Counted from the stretch's first letter, positions 17,823 to 26,840 are shown. The stretch: 64,000 nucleotides of DNA from Peptoclostridium sp. (GCF_009881055.1 NZ_WXFG01000024.1:1-64000); one strand, 5' to 3'. The notes: generated by a model from the letters alone, not told the origin. Translations and numbers: made by a program.

Positions 17823-18776
17823 CTATTTTTCAAATTCTTGGTCAGTTCCCGCCCATTCGCTGAAAGATGCATTGTAGTTTCTGACATTCTCATATCCAAC
17901 CATACGCATCATTTCAGCTGTAAAACCTGAACGTATACCAACTGTACAGTATGTTATTATTTCATCTTCAGGCTTAAGCCCCTTGCTTTCGAATACAGCC
18001 TTAAGATCAGCTATGCTCTTAACTGTTCCATCCACATTGTACAGATCCTGATAGTGAAGGTGTATAGCACCCGGTATGCGTCCTCTTACTTTTTCACCAT
18101 GGTCAGTCTTTCCTTCAAACTCTTCTGGCGAACGAGTATCCACAAGCTTTGCAGTTCCAAGTTTTTCCTTAACCATGTCAGTAGTCGCAAGTGTTGAATC
18201 ATTATAGTTAGCTATTTTGAAATCAACTGCAGCTATTTGCGGAACGTCTGTGCTTTCTTCTCCGCCAGCCTTAAGCCACATTGGATATCCACCATCAAGC
18301 AGTCTTGTGTTTTCAAGGCCTGCTATTCTAAGCATCCACAGAACCCTGCCGTCTTCTCCAAGACCTTTAGGGTCGTTGTATATTACTATATCCTTGCTGC
18401 CGTCAATTCCAAAGCTTCCCAGTTTCTTTTCAAGCTCTTCCTTGCCAAGTACTACTCCCCAGCCAATCTCACCTTGCTTTGGCTGCATGTTTGAAAGCAT
18501 CTGCCAAGTTATGTTTATAGCTCCAGGCACGTGACCCTTTGCATATTCCTTGTCCGCTCTTGCATCAATTACAACAACCTTGTCCGCATTCTCCTTAAGC
18601 CAAAGTGCGTCCACAAAGTATCCCTGTTTACCTTCCTCTATAGATGCTATTTCAGGCTTCTTTTCCTCAGCTTGCTGTGCAGGCTCCTCTGCCGGCTTCT
18701 GACTGCATGCTGTAAGCCCGAAAATCATACTAACTGCAAGAGTTGCAGCAAGTACTAGTCTTGAAAATTTCTTCAT
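17823..18776 (-). CDS. Extracytoplasmic sulfurtransferase lipoprotein (tandem rhodanese)
   Basis: A 317-residue lipoprotein: a lysine-rich signal peptide, lipobox LTAC with Cys about residue 24, an acidic linker, then two rhodanese domains. The first (about 55-170) has the CH2A-like VVIDARADKEYAKGHVPGA but no catalytic Cys in its loop. The second (about 195-317) has LVDTRSPEEFEG and the active loop CTVGIRSG. This matches SseA-type thiosulfate:cyanide sulfurtransferases moved outside the membrane. GGGAGG precedes the ATG. It heads a unit with the VTT gene. A sulfur metabolism setting is supported by metY next upstream on the same strand. Confidence 0.9.
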   Translation of the reverse strand: MKKFSRLVLAATLAVSMIFGLTACSQKPAEEPAQQAEEKKPEIASIEEGKQGYFVDALWLKENADKVVVIDARADKEYAKGHVPGAINITWQMLSNMQPKQGEIGWGVVLGKEELEKKLGSFGIDGSKDIVIYNDPKGLGEDGRVLWMLRIAGLENTRLLDGGYPMWLKAGGEESTDVPQIAAVDFKIANYNDSTLATTDMVKEKLGTAKLVDTRSPEEFEGKTDHGEKVRGRIPGAIHLHYQDLYNVDGTVKSIADLKAVFESKGLKPEDEIITYCTVGIRSGFTAEMMRMVGYENVRNYNASFSEWAGTDQEFEK

Positions 18777-18818
18777 CTTAACATACCTCCCAATATTATA
18801 ATAATTACTTGCGAAGTG

Positions 18819-18848
18819 ATTATATCACACCCGTGGGAGGTATTGTAA
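18819..18848 (-). promoter_or_regulatory. Putative promoter of the rhodanese lipoprotein gene
   Basis: On the minus strand TTACAA (18843-18848) and TATAAT (18819-18824), spacer 18 bases. The -10 is perfect; the -35 is weak. Confidence 0.45.
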
Positions 18849-18987
18849 CGCTTATGCTGTTTTTCAATCAAAGCTTAAATCATAATAGTTTTTGTAAATG
18901 AATTCATTTGACAAACATTTGATATCCTTGGCTTTTCCGTCCAGATTAAAAAATCACTTTTTTTACAATTTAGCATATGCTTTTTAG

Positions 18988-20274
18988 CTATACGCTCTGG
19001 ATTTTAGATAGCGACTGTTCAATATCGGCTATGAGATCTTCGACTGTTTCGATTCCCACAGACACTCTTATGAGCTCAGGGCTCACGCCGCTTGCCCTTT
19101 GCTGCTCCTCGTCAAGCTGCTGGTGAGTAGTTGATGCCGGATGGATGACAAGCGACTTGGCATCCCCTACGTTTGCAAGGTGCGAGAAAATTTCCAGCGA
19201 CTCTATGAACTTCTTGCCTGCTTCGTATCCGCCTTTTATGCCAAATGTCAGCATTGCTCCAGGACCCTTTGGCAGGTATTTGTCAGCCAGCGGCTTGTAT
19301 TTGCTGTCTTCAAGCCCAGGATAGTTAACCCACTCCACCTTCGGATGATTTTTCAGATAATGGGCAATCTTCTTGGCATTTTCAACGTGTCTTTCAAGCC
19401 TGAGGGACAGAGTTTCCACCCCAAGTGCAAGCAGGAATGCGTTGAAAGGCGACAGGCATGCTCCGATGTCCCTTAAGAGCACCACTCTAAGCCTTACTAT
19501 ATACGCGGCCGCCTGGAATGTTTCGGTGTATGAAAGTCCGTGGTAGCTCTTGTCCGGCTCCACAAGCTTTGGAAACTTGCCGTTGCTCCAGTCGAACTTT
19601 CCAGAATCTATGACTACTCCACCTATTGAAGTACCGGCTCCGCCTATGTACTTGGTGGCCGAATATACTACGATGTCTGCTCCGTGCTCGAAAGGCCTGC
19701 AAAGGTAAGCCGTTGCGAACGTGTTGTCTACGATGAGAGGCACTCCATTACTGTGCGCAATGTCGGCTATTGCCTGTATATCGGCAACGTTTATTCCCGG
19801 ATTACCTATAGTCTCGATGTATACCGCCTTTGTGTTATCCTGAATTACCTTGCTGAAATTCTCAACATCGTCAGGATCAGCAAATATGACTTCTATCCCA
19901 AAGTCCTTAAGCGTGTTGGCGAAAAGCGTATACGTTCCGCCATAAAGCGTCGATGCGGCAACTATGCTATCTCCAGACTTTGCAACGTTGAGTATGGAGT
20001 AGGTTATTGCAGCCATTCCAGAAGCAGTTGCAACGGCACCCACACCGCCCTCAAGCTCTGCAAGCCTTGCCTCGAATGCCCCGGTCGTAGGATTTGTAAT
20101 CCTTGTATAGATATTGCCGAATTTCTTGAGCGCAAACAGATCCGCCGCATCCTGAGCATCGTCAAAAGTGAACGATGTTGTCTGATAAATAGGCAAAGCC
20201 CTTGACTTGTTTTCTTTTTCAGGCGAGTATCCTCCATGAAGCTGCGTAGTTTCAAATCCCAATTTCTTTGTCAT
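18988..20274 (-). CDS. metY: O-acetylhomoserine sulfhydrylase, riboswitch-controlled
   Basis: A 428-residue PLP enzyme of the Cys/Met metabolism class. It has the N-terminal [30 protein letters not shown], and the PLP lysine in YSATKYIGG near residue 205, together with the long insertion near 230-270 typical of MetY. It makes homocysteine from O-acetylhomoserine and sulfide. A SAM-I riboswitch and a consensus promoter lie directly upstream, supporting methionine biosynthesis. The ATG at 20274 lies 10 bases after GGAGG; the ATG three codons earlier is one base from it. Confidence 0.95.
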   Translation of the reverse strand: MTKKLGFETTQLHGGYSPEKENKSRALPIYQTTSFTFDDAQDAADLFALKKFGNIYTRITNPTTGAFEARLAELEGGVGAVATASGMAAITYSILNVAKSGDSIVAASTLYGGTYTLFANTLKDFGIEVIFADPDDVENFSKVIQDNTKAVYIETIGNPGINVADIQAIADIAHSNGVPLIVDNTFATAYLCRPFEHGADIVVYSATKYIGGAGTSIGGVVIDSGKFDWSNGKFPKLVEPDKSYHGLSYTETFQAAAYIVRLRVVLLRDIGACLSPFNAFLLALGVETLSLRLERHVENAKKIAHYLKNHPKVEWVNYPGLEDSKYKPLADKYLPKGPGAMLTFGIKGGYEAGKKFIESLEIFSHLANVGDAKSLVIHPASTTHQQLDEEQQRASGVSPELIRVSVGIETVEDLIADIEQSLSKIQSV

Positions 20275-20320
20275 AACAATCATTCCTCCAATTTTAATAT
20301 TTTTTTATTTAGGAGCAATA

Positions 20321-20350
20321 AAAAAAGCTCCCAAGATAAGATGGAGAGCC
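20321..20350 (-). terminator. Second terminator-like hairpin in the metY leader
   Basis: On the minus strand GCTC-CC arms pair with GGGAGC (one bulged T) around ATCTTATCTT, followed by seven T residues. The loop contains CTTATC, complementary to the 3' strand of riboswitch stem P1. Confidence 0.6.
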
Positions 20351-20365
20351 TATGTTCATGCCTAT

Positions 20366-20392
20366 AAAAAAATCCTGCGATAAGCGCAGGAT
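20366..20392 (-). terminator. Riboswitch expression-platform terminator of metY
   Basis: On the minus strand ATCCTGCG and CGCAGGAT pair around CTTAT, followed by seven T residues. It lies 18 bases after the aptamer, where a SAM-I terminator is expected. Confidence 0.85.
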
Positions 20393-20410
20393 AGTGTTCA
20401 AGCATCGCAC

Positions 20411-20509
20411 CTTATCTTTCAGACATTTAAGTCTGCTGGATTTAGCACCTTGATTTTCAATCAGGTTGCCGGACGTCTTCGGGCCAGTCCCTCAGTCACT
20501 CTTGATAAG
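20411..20509 (-). promoter_or_regulatory. SAM-I (S-box) riboswitch aptamer
   Basis: On the minus strand the 99 bases show the S-box landmarks in order: CTTATCAAGAG starting P1, then GTGACTGAGGGA, the GGCCCGAAGACGTCCGGCAACC segment (read here in parts: GGCCCG, CCGGCAACC), AAGGTGCTAAATCC, and AGATAAG closing P1. SAM binding stabilises P1 and favours termination, so metY is on when SAM is low. GATAAG of the 3' P1 strand can also pair with CTTATC copies in each downstream hairpin. Confidence 0.97.
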
Positions 20510-20535
20510 TAGTATTAAATTTTGTATTGAAGTCA

Positions 20536-20563
20536 ATTATATCAGCTCTAGCTTATTTGTCAA
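20536..20563 (-). promoter_or_regulatory. Consensus sigma-A promoter of the SAM riboswitch-metY transcript
   Basis: On the minus strand a perfect TTGACA (20558-20563) and perfect TATAAT (20536-20541) with a 16-base spacer. Transcription would begin near 20529, just before the aptamer. Confidence 0.85.
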
Positions 20564-20626
20564 CATGCAAGTTATAAAATTTTCATAATATTTGTGCAAC
20601 TTCCAATCTAGCGGACAATGCACTAT

Positions 20627-21811
20627 TTAGCTAGACTTCAATTGGGCTATTAGCTCCCTTATTATTTCGGCAGCATCTCCGACTATGCCCACATTCGCTA
20701 TCTTGAATATCGGGGCATCCTTGTCCCTGTTTATTGCCACTATGAAATCCGCAGAAGACATGCCCGCCACGTGCTGGACGGCTCCGGATATACCTGCAGC
20801 TATATAAAGCTTCGGTGCTACAGTCCTTCCAGTTTGCCCAACTTGATGGCTGTGGTCAATCCAGCCTTCATCGACTATCGGACGCGAAGCGCCGACAGCC
20901 CCGTTTAAAAGCCTTGCAAGCTCCTCAACAAGCGCCAAGTTCTTTTGATCACTAATGCCACGGCCCGCAGCCACTATGACTTCAGCATCTGCAAGAGATA
21001 CCCCAAAGCTCTCCTCCTGTATCCTCTCTAGAAGCTTTGCTTTCGGACTCATTTCAATCACTGGCGCGAATTTGACAATGCTTCCGATCCTCCCGAAATC
21101 CGGCTCCGGTTTTTTCATGACTCTAGGTCTGACAGTAGCCATCTGAGGCCTTCTCGCCGGACAAACTATGGAAGCCATGATGTTTCCCCCAAAGGCTGGT
21201 CTTGTCTGTACGAACATGCCACTTTCCCTGTCTATCTCAAGTACCGTGCAGTCAGCAGTAAGGCCTGTTTCAAGACTTGATGATATCCTTGGCGCGAGGC
21301 TCCTTCCGTAGGCTGTAGCACCAAGCAGAAATATAGAGGGTTTGTGTCCTTCAATAAGCTTGATACATGCATCGGCGTAAAGCTCGTCACTGAAATTCTC
21401 ATAGTCATTGCCTTCTATGACATATACAACGTCAGCTCCATACGCTATAAGCTCTTTAGCCTGCTCAGACACCACGTCTCCAATCAGAACAGCCGCTACG
21501 CTCTCTCCAAGCCTGTCAGCCAGTTTGCGCGCAGCTCCAAGAAGCTCGAACGCAACTCCGGCAGTTTCGCCGCCTCTTTGCTCAGCAAACACCCATACAC
21601 CCTTGTAGAGCGATATGTCCTGCTCATATCCCTGCATTCTTTCTATCTTTATAGCTCCAAACGGGCAGTTCCTTTCACATGCTCCACACATCACGCATGC
21701 ATCTCCGATTACGGCCTTCTTGTTTTCAAGGGTTATAGCATTAAACGGGCACACATTAATACATTTGCCACAACCTACACACTTTTCGTCAAAAACTAAT
21801 ATTTTTGCCAT
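20627..21811 (-). CDS. Electron transfer flavoprotein alpha subunit with N-terminal 2x[4Fe-4S] ferredoxin domain (LctC-like)
   Basis: A 394-residue EtfA. Residues 1-60 are a two-cluster ferredoxin domain with CVGCGKCINVCP and CVMCGACERNCP. The Etf alpha N-terminal domain follows, and the FAD-binding C-terminal domain has VAAGRGI, GASRPIVDEGW and QVGQTGRTVAPKLY. Ferredoxin-bearing EtfA proteins occur in bifurcating and confurcating enzymes, such as LctBCD of Acetobacterium. The ATG at 21811 overlaps the etfB stop as TAATG. With EtfB and the FAD dehydrogenase it should pass electrons between 2-hydroxyacid, NAD and ferredoxin (inference by family). Confidence 0.92.
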   Translation of the reverse strand: MAKILVFDEKCVGCGKCINVCPFNAITLENKKAVIGDACVMCGACERNCPFGAIKIERMQGYEQDISLYKGVWVFAEQRGGETAGVAFELLGAARKLADRLGESVAAVLIGDVVSEQAKELIAYGADVVYVIEGNDYENFSDELYADACIKLIEGHKPSIFLLGATAYGRSLAPRISSSLETGLTADCTVLEIDRESGMFVQTRPAFGGNIMASIVCPARRPQMATVRPRVMKKPEPDFGRIGSIVKFAPVIEMSPKAKLLERIQEESFGVSLADAEVIVAAGRGISDQKNLALVEELARLLNGAVGASRPIVDEGWIDHSHQVGQTGRTVAPKLYIAAGISGAVQHVAGMSSADFIVAINRDKDAPIFKIANVGIVGDAAEIIRELIAQLKSS

Positions 21812-22617
21812 TACTCACCCTCCCTGCCTGATTCAATGAATCCGGCGTCAACAAGAGCAGCTATAGCTTCCCTTGCCTGCTCTTTTGGGCTTCCGCCTAT
21901 CATATTGACGCTTTTTTCATAGCTTGGGGCGAATGTCCTCAGCACCCATGTGGCAGAACCCTCAAGTCCTATATGCTTCATGTCGGCCTTTACGTCGTCT
22001 GCTCCCCATATAGTCACTTCTTCCGCTTCGGACCTAAAAAATCCTTCTATCGATGGGAATCTTGGAATGTTTATTCCCTTTTCAACCGTAATCAGAGCTG
22101 GAAGTTCCACTTCTATGATTTCATATGCATCGTCTACAAGCCTCTTCACCTTGAGTTTTTTGGGAGACGCTTCCAATATTGAAATTACGTAGCTCACATG
22201 CGGTATGCCAAGTTTTTGCGCTAGACTTGGACCCACCTGAGCCGTATCCCCGTCTATCGCCTGCTTTCCGCATATTATCAGGTCGTAGGCTTTTATTTTC
22301 TTAACACCAAGATAAAGAGAATACGCTGTAGCCAGCGAATCCGCTCCTGCAAAGCGCCTGTCGCTGAGAAGAAATGCCTCGTCAGCTCCCGCAGCCATGG
22401 CTTCCTTAAGCATTCCCTTGACCGCAGGAATTCCCATGCTAAGAAGGCTAACCTTGCCACCCAGCTTTTCCTTTAGCCTAACGCCTTCTTCGAGAGCATA
22501 AGAGTCGTAAGGATTTATTATGGACTCAACGCCCTCCCTTATAATTGTGTTAGTCTTCTTGTCGAGCTTTACCTCGCTCGTATCCGGAACCTGCTTTACG
22601 CAGACTACAATATTCAT
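21811..22617 (-). CDS. Electron transfer flavoprotein beta subunit (LctB-like)
   Basis: A 268-residue EtfB starting MNIVVCVKQVPDT, with DSYALEEGVRLKE, GADEAFLLSDRRFAGADSLATAYSL, and the signature CGKQAIDGDTAQVGP near residues 121-135 (quoted in parts). In bifurcating Etfs the beta subunit binds NAD and the bifurcating FAD. It sits between the dehydrogenase (15 bp upstream) and EtfA (overlapping by one base). Length fits the family. Confidence 0.95.
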   Translation of the reverse strand: MNIVVCVKQVPDTSEVKLDKKTNTIIREGVESIINPYDSYALEEGVRLKEKLGGKVSLLSMGIPAVKGMLKEAMAAGADEAFLLSDRRFAGADSLATAYSLYLGVKKIKAYDLIICGKQAIDGDTAQVGPSLAQKLGIPHVSYVISILEASPKKLKVKRLVDDAYEIIEVELPALITVEKGINIPRFPSIEGFFRSEAEEVTIWGADDVKADMKHIGLEGSATWVLRTFAPSYEKSVNMIGGSPKEQAREAIAALVDAGFIESGREGE

Positions 22618-22632
22618 GCCATCATCCCACCT

Positions 22633-24198
22633 TTACCCGAATAGATTTCCCCTGTTTAACCTGTTGTCTGGATCGAATATCTTTTTTATTTTCATCATGG
22701 AATCAAGAGCAGCCTGACTGTACATTTTCCTTAGCATCGCCACCTTGAACTTTCCAATGCCGTGCTCTGCAGACACAGTGCCGCCCATTTCGGCAACAGC
22801 CTGTGCCCATTCTCCGTAGAGCTTTTTGCCAGTATCGTATTCGCCCATGTTTCTAGGAAGTATGTTTACATGCAGATGGTTGTCGCCTATATGGCCGAAT
22901 ATGACAGATTCTAGCCCGGCGTTTTGTATCCCTTCATCATACATCCTCATGACAGTTCTTAGGAAACCGTTCGGAACTGCCATATCCGTACCCAGCTTGG
23001 TAAGAGTCGGCTCACCCTTCCGCCTCTCGTCTATTATGCTGTTTACAAACTCAGGTACCGCATGTCTGAATTCCTTGAGTCTCTCCATGTCATGCTTTGA
23101 AATGGAAAGCCATGCCTCTGCCAGATTGCCTCCGCAGCCTTCTATCAGAGCTGACAAAGCTTTAAGCATACCTTTGCCGGCATCTTCATCCGTTGCATGC
23201 AGCTCCGCGTATATACCTGTGTGATAAACGGGATCAACCCTTTGTATGTCCGGAAGATGTCCCCTATACATGTTAGCCCTTATTAGCTCCAGGGCCATGC
23301 AGTTGAAGAATTCTATGGCTGCAGGCTTACTTTCAAGCGCCTTGGCCGACTCTACAAAGTCAATCGCTTTTTCCTGGTCAGGAAAAAACGCCATAACGCC
23401 ATATATGCACCCGGGCTTGGGTATAAGCTTTATTTCTGCTTCAACTGTTATCCCAAGCGTGCCTTCAGAGCCTACGAAAAGGTCTACAGCGTCCATATCG
23501 CTTTCCAGATAGTAGCCCGAAGCGTTTTTAACATGCGGCATATTATAGACATCCAGCTTTTCACAAATTTCTCTACCGCCTTGCGTGGTAAGTCTGAGTA
23601 TCCCTCCGTCTATCCTTTCTCTGCCCCTTTTAAGACTTATAGTGTCGCCATCTGCCAGCACAATCCTGAGCGATTCTATGTGATTCCTCGTGGCCCCGTA
23701 TTTGAATGACTTTGCTCCTGATGCATTGCAGGATATCATCCCTCCGATTGTGGCGCTCGTCTCGGTCGGATCCGGCGAAAAAAACCTGGACTTTGATGCT
23801 TTAAGCAGCTTAAGAGCCTCTAATGATTCTGCACTCCAAGCGGAGGTGTCGAATTCCAGCTTTGAGATCGCCGTGTTTACCTCGGATAGCAACACTCCCG
23901 GCTCGACTCTCAAAAAATAACAGTCCTTATCGCCGTCGTATCTCAGCCCCGTTATTCCGTTCATGTTTGATAGATTTATGACATGCCCCTGCATGGGCAC
24001 CGCCCCTCCAGTTAGGCCTGTCCTGGCACCCTGGATAGTAATGGCTTCTTTGCTTTCAGCAAGCTTTTCAAGCACTCGCTTGAGCTCGGCCTCATTTTTT
24101 GGAAATGAAATCGAATCCGCCTTCCCCATAATCCTTGATTCATCCCTCATATACTCGACATACTCTTCAATGTCGTATCTTATGATATCGTTGGACAT
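22633..24198 (-). CDS. FAD-linked 2-hydroxyacid dehydrogenase (LctD/GlcD-like)
   Basis: A 521-residue flavoenzyme of the VAO/GlcD family. The N-terminal FAD-binding PP-loop has TIQGARTGLTGGAVPM near residues 55-70, then SATIGGMISCNASG and VGSEGTLGI. The C-terminal domain has FGHIGDNHLHVNI and AEHGIGKFKV, the metal and substrate histidines of D-lactate/glycolate dehydrogenases. As first gene of the operon with EtfBA it matches an electron-confurcating lactate dehydrogenase, though the substrate could be another 2-hydroxyacid such as 2-hydroxyglutarate or glycolate. In Acetobacterium the described order is lctB-lctC-lctD; here the dehydrogenase is first. GGAGG precedes the ATG. Confidence 0.92.
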   Translation of the reverse strand: MSNDIIRYDIEEYVEYMRDESRIMGKADSISFPKNEAELKRVLEKLAESKEAITIQGARTGLTGGAVPMQGHVINLSNMNGITGLRYDGDKDCYFLRVEPGVLLSEVNTAISKLEFDTSAWSAESLEALKLLKASKSRFFSPDPTETSATIGGMISCNASGAKSFKYGATRNHIESLRIVLADGDTISLKRGRERIDGGILRLTTQGGREICEKLDVYNMPHVKNASGYYLESDMDAVDLFVGSEGTLGITVEAEIKLIPKPGCIYGVMAFFPDQEKAIDFVESAKALESKPAAIEFFNCMALELIRANMYRGHLPDIQRVDPVYHTGIYAELHATDEDAGKGMLKALSALIEGCGGNLAEAWLSISKHDMERLKEFRHAVPEFVNSIIDERRKGEPTLTKLGTDMAVPNGFLRTVMRMYDEGIQNAGLESVIFGHIGDNHLHVNILPRNMGEYDTGKKLYGEWAQAVAEMGGTVSAEHGIGKFKVAMLRKMYSQAALDSMMKIKKIFDPDNRLNRGNLFG

Positions 24199-24234
24199 AC
24201 CTGCGCCCTCCTATGTGTACTTAATTAAGATAAA

Positions 24235-24263
24235 TGTATAATGCCCATTTCAGAAGCTTTGAA
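24235..24263 (-). promoter_or_regulatory. Possible promoter of the lctD-etfBA operon
   Basis: On the minus strand TTCAAA (24258-24263) and TATACA (24235-24240), spacer 17 bases, 37 bases before the start codon. Both hexamers are four of six. Confidence 0.35.
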
Positions 24264-24293
24264 TCCTAAAGATTAATCTCTATTGTCCTGACT

Positions 24294-24321
24294 TTGTATT
24301 ATTTGATTTTTTTGTTATAAT
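24294..24321 (+). promoter_or_regulatory. Possible promoter of the phosphoesterase gene
   Basis: TTGTAT (24294-24299) and TATAAT (24316-24321), spacer 16 bases. It would give a leader of about 110 bases. Confidence 0.4.
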
Positions 24322-24438
24322 TATATCATAGTCTCAGCTGAATTCCCTTTTTATTATATAAAAATAAAATAATGGGTACATATATTAAGACACCACTATT
24401 AAAATCAAGATAACATTACGTAACCTGGAGGTATCCTT

Positions 24439-25176
24439 TTGAAAATAGCACTGCTTTCAGACTGCCACGGCAACATAGCAGCACTTGAATCTGCGATGAA
24501 AATAGTCGAATCCGAGAAATTAGAACGGCTTTACTTTTTGGGCGATATGATAGGCTATTATCCCAATCCGAACGAGTGCCTGGATATCGCCAAAAAACAC
24601 AAATGCTTAATTGGCAACCATGAGTACGCCTGCATACACCCATCCTATTCCAGGCTTTTTAATCCCGCAGCTCAAAACGCCATAAAGTGGACTAAAGACA
24701 ACCTTACAAGCGATAACATTGATTATATAAGCAAGCTTCCCTATACCTTGGAGGATGCGGATGCAATGATTAAAATGGCACATGGAGCGTTGACTAACCC
24801 TTTCGAATATATCCAAAGCAAGGTGACCGCGTTTGCAAACTTCGAGCTTTTCACAGAGCAGGTTCTGTTTGTCGGGCATACTCACAGGGCGGCAGTTTGG
24901 ACCCAGGATATGAATGAGCCTTACGACATAAAACTGACTGAGGTTTGGGAAAGCTTTACATTTGATTTGGAAAATGATAAAAGGTATATCATAAATATCG
25001 GCTCAGTGGGTCAGCCTAGAGACGGCAATCCGGAAGGGTGCTTTGTCATTTTTGACTCCTCAGAAAATACCGTCAGATTTATCAGATTCGAGTACCCAGT
25101 CGAAGTGACTTATCAGCGCGCTCTAGATGCGGGAATGGACTCCATGCTCTGCAATCGGCTGTTTGCTGGTATTTAG
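24439..25176 (+). CDS. Calcineurin-like metallophosphoesterase, YfcE/ApaH-like
   Basis: A 245-residue metal-dependent phosphoesterase with SDCHGN (residues 7-12), GDMIGYYPNP near 34-43, GNHEY near 59-63, MAHGAL and GHTHRA near 142-147. These give the two-metal site of the family. Substrate is not readable; relatives act on phosphodiesters, and some are broad phosphatases. The start is TTG at 24439, placed 7 bases after GGAGG (24427-24431); no nearer ATG fits the conserved N terminus. Single gene, closed by a bidirectional terminator. Confidence 0.88.
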   Translation: MKIALLSDCHGNIAALESAMKIVESEKLERLYFLGDMIGYYPNPNECLDIAKKHKCLIGNHEYACIHPSYSRLFNPAAQNAIKWTKDNLTSDNIDYISKLPYTLEDADAMIKMAHGALTNPFEYIQSKVTAFANFELFTEQVLFVGHTHRAAVWTQDMNEPYDIKLTEVWESFTFDLENDKRYIINIGSVGQPRDGNPEGCFVIFDSSENTVRFIRFEYPVEVTYQRALDAGMDSMLCNRLFAGI

Positions 25177-25231
25177 CCCAAGCCTGCTTTAAACACTTGC
25201 TTACTAAGTTTTGCATAAGTATATAAAATAT

Positions 25232-25279
25232 AAAAAAAGAGAAATCATACCCAGTCTATAGTATGGTTTCTCCTTTTTA
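25232..25279. terminator. Bidirectional terminator
   Basis: AGAGAAA-CATAC pairs with GTATG-TTTCTC, with A-run and T-run flanks. It separates the phosphoesterase gene from the convergent GyrI-like gene. Confidence 0.85.
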
Positions 25280-25331
25280 ATTAACTTGTTTCATTTTAAA
25301 AAACAAAATATACTTATGTCTTTCTCATTGT

Positions 25332-25787
25332 TTACAGTTTAATCAATATTTTCGTGAGAAGCTCCTCTGGCGGAACGCTGGCAGGATCGTTCAGATAGAA
25401 CTCATATGCTGTCCCTGAATACTTAAGATTATTCTCCTCAAGCCAAAGCATTACAGCATCGTATGCAGAGCCTATATCACTGTAAGGGCCCTTGTACATG
25501 CATGCAGCATACCTGCCTGCTGGAACCTGGGTTTTTACAACAGCCTCCTTGCCTTCAATCTCTTCTGCCACTGGAAAACCCATTTCTATGTCCAGATCCT
25601 GCATGTCCATGTTGAAATAGGCCACATAGGGCGCACCTGACGGATATTTCCCAAGCTCACCAAGGTATCCCATGATAAGACCATAGCCTTCGCCTATTGC
25701 CTTTGGCAGATCATTGACCGCGCAGCGAGTCCTCACAGCGACCGCATTTATTGCTTCCTGTTCCACAACTTCAACCTTATAGTCCAA
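25332..25787 (-). CDS. GyrI-like effector-binding domain protein
   Basis: A 151-residue stand-alone GyrI-like (AraC effector-binding) domain. It has the tandem half-barrel pattern, with YKVEVVEQEAINAVAVR at the start, VPAGRYAACMYKGPYSDIGSAYD near residues 90-112 (quoted in part), and YEFYLNDP near the end. Such domains bind small hydrophobic molecules and some have been shown to act as hydrolases; no DNA-binding domain is present. The start is TTG at 25787, 7 bases after GGGAGGG. It lies 19 bp after the YitT-family gene and is probably co-transcribed. Confidence 0.85.
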   Translation of the reverse strand: MDYKVEVVEQEAINAVAVRTRCAVNDLPKAIGEGYGLIMGYLGELGKYPSGAPYVAYFNMDMQDLDIEMGFPVAEEIEGKEAVVKTQVPAGRYAACMYKGPYSDIGSAYDAVMLWLEENNLKYSGTAYEFYLNDPASVPPEELLTKILIKL

Positions 25788-25806
25788 AATAAATCCCTCC
25801 CATTTT

Positions 25807-26661
25807 TTAATGTATAGCCTTCTTCTTATACTTCGTACCCGAAACCTCAACACTTCCTATTGTCATGAGAGCATTCTCATCAAAACCATGGACAATTGAC
25901 TTTAACTTAGCTATCTCCAGACGTGACACTACAACGTATATGACATCAGTCCCTACTCCCTTGTAGGCCCCTCTGCCGTCAAGCAGCGTAAGTCCCCTGC
26001 CCAGCCTGTCCATTATGGCTTCTGAAATATCCTGGTGTTTTTCTGATATTATAATTACTGCCTTGGATTCGTCAATACCTTCAATTGTAATGTCAATAAC
26101 CTTGAAAGCTATAAAATAGGCCAGGAGTGAATACATAGCCCTGTCCCATCCGAATACGAAACCCGCACTGCTGAGTATAAACAGGTTGAAGAACATCACT
26201 ATCTCTCCGATTGAAAAGCTGTGCCTCTTGTCGAGTATTATGGCGACTATTTCCGTGCCGTCAAGCGAGCCCCCATTTCTGATTATCAGCCCTACTCCCG
26301 CGCCCAGTATTATGCCGCCAAATACAGAAGCCAGCAGGACATCATTGGTAATCTCGGGAATAGGTTGCATAATAGACACGCCCACCGAAAGGCATGCGAC
26401 TGAAAATAACGTAGACAGCGTAAAAGTCTTTCCTATGTGGTTGTAGCCTATTACAAGAAATGGTATGTTGAGAACGAATGTGAATAGTCCCAGAGGCAGC
26501 TTCGTCAGGTGGCTCGCTATTATCGATATGCCGACAACTCCGCCGTCGATTACGTTGTTTGGAATGAGGAATACCTGAAGCGCTATTGATGCGAGAGTGG
26601 CGCCTACCATCATGAATATTACTCTGCTTATAAATGATACTATCTTGTGTTTTTTAGGCAT
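25807..26661 (-). CDS. YitT family membrane protein with C-terminal DUF2179 domain
   Basis: A 284-residue protein with about six hydrophobic segments, the YitT motif NVIDGGVVGISII near residues 31-43 and GGSLDGTEIVA in the membrane part, then a soluble DUF2179 domain (about 205-284) with GRGLTLLDGRGAYKG. The family's biochemical role is not established. The ATG at 26661 lies 7 bases after TGGAG; an ATG 18 codons earlier lacks a ribosome binding site. It heads a unit with the GyrI-like gene. Confidence 0.9.
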   Translation of the reverse strand: MPKKHKIVSFISRVIFMMVGATLASIALQVFLIPNNVIDGGVVGISIIASHLTKLPLGLFTFVLNIPFLVIGYNHIGKTFTLSTLFSVACLSVGVSIMQPIPEITNDVLLASVFGGIILGAGVGLIIRNGGSLDGTEIVAIILDKRHSFSIGEIVMFFNLFILSSAGFVFGWDRAMYSLLAYFIAFKVIDITIEGIDESKAVIIISEKHQDISEAIMDRLGRGLTLLDGRGAYKGVGTDVIYVVVSRLEIAKLKSIVHGFDENALMTIGSVEVSGTKYKKKAIH

Positions 26662-26810
26662 GCTTAATCTCCATTCTGCATAAAACTTAACAAATACTAG
26701 TGATTTCTGCTTCATGATTAATATACATATAGTTTATCCCCATTTTACAACCAATTAAACTCCCTATACTTGATGGATACGACTTTATGCCCTTTTTTTA
26801 TTATCTTTGC

Positions 26811-26840
26811 TTGTGGATTTTCACATCAAATAGTGATAAT
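26811..26840 (+). promoter_or_regulatory. Possible promoter of the FHA-FtsW-PBP operon
   Basis: TTGTGG (26811-26816) and GATAAT (26835-26840), spacer 18 bases, 44 bases before the first ATG. Confidence 0.4.
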
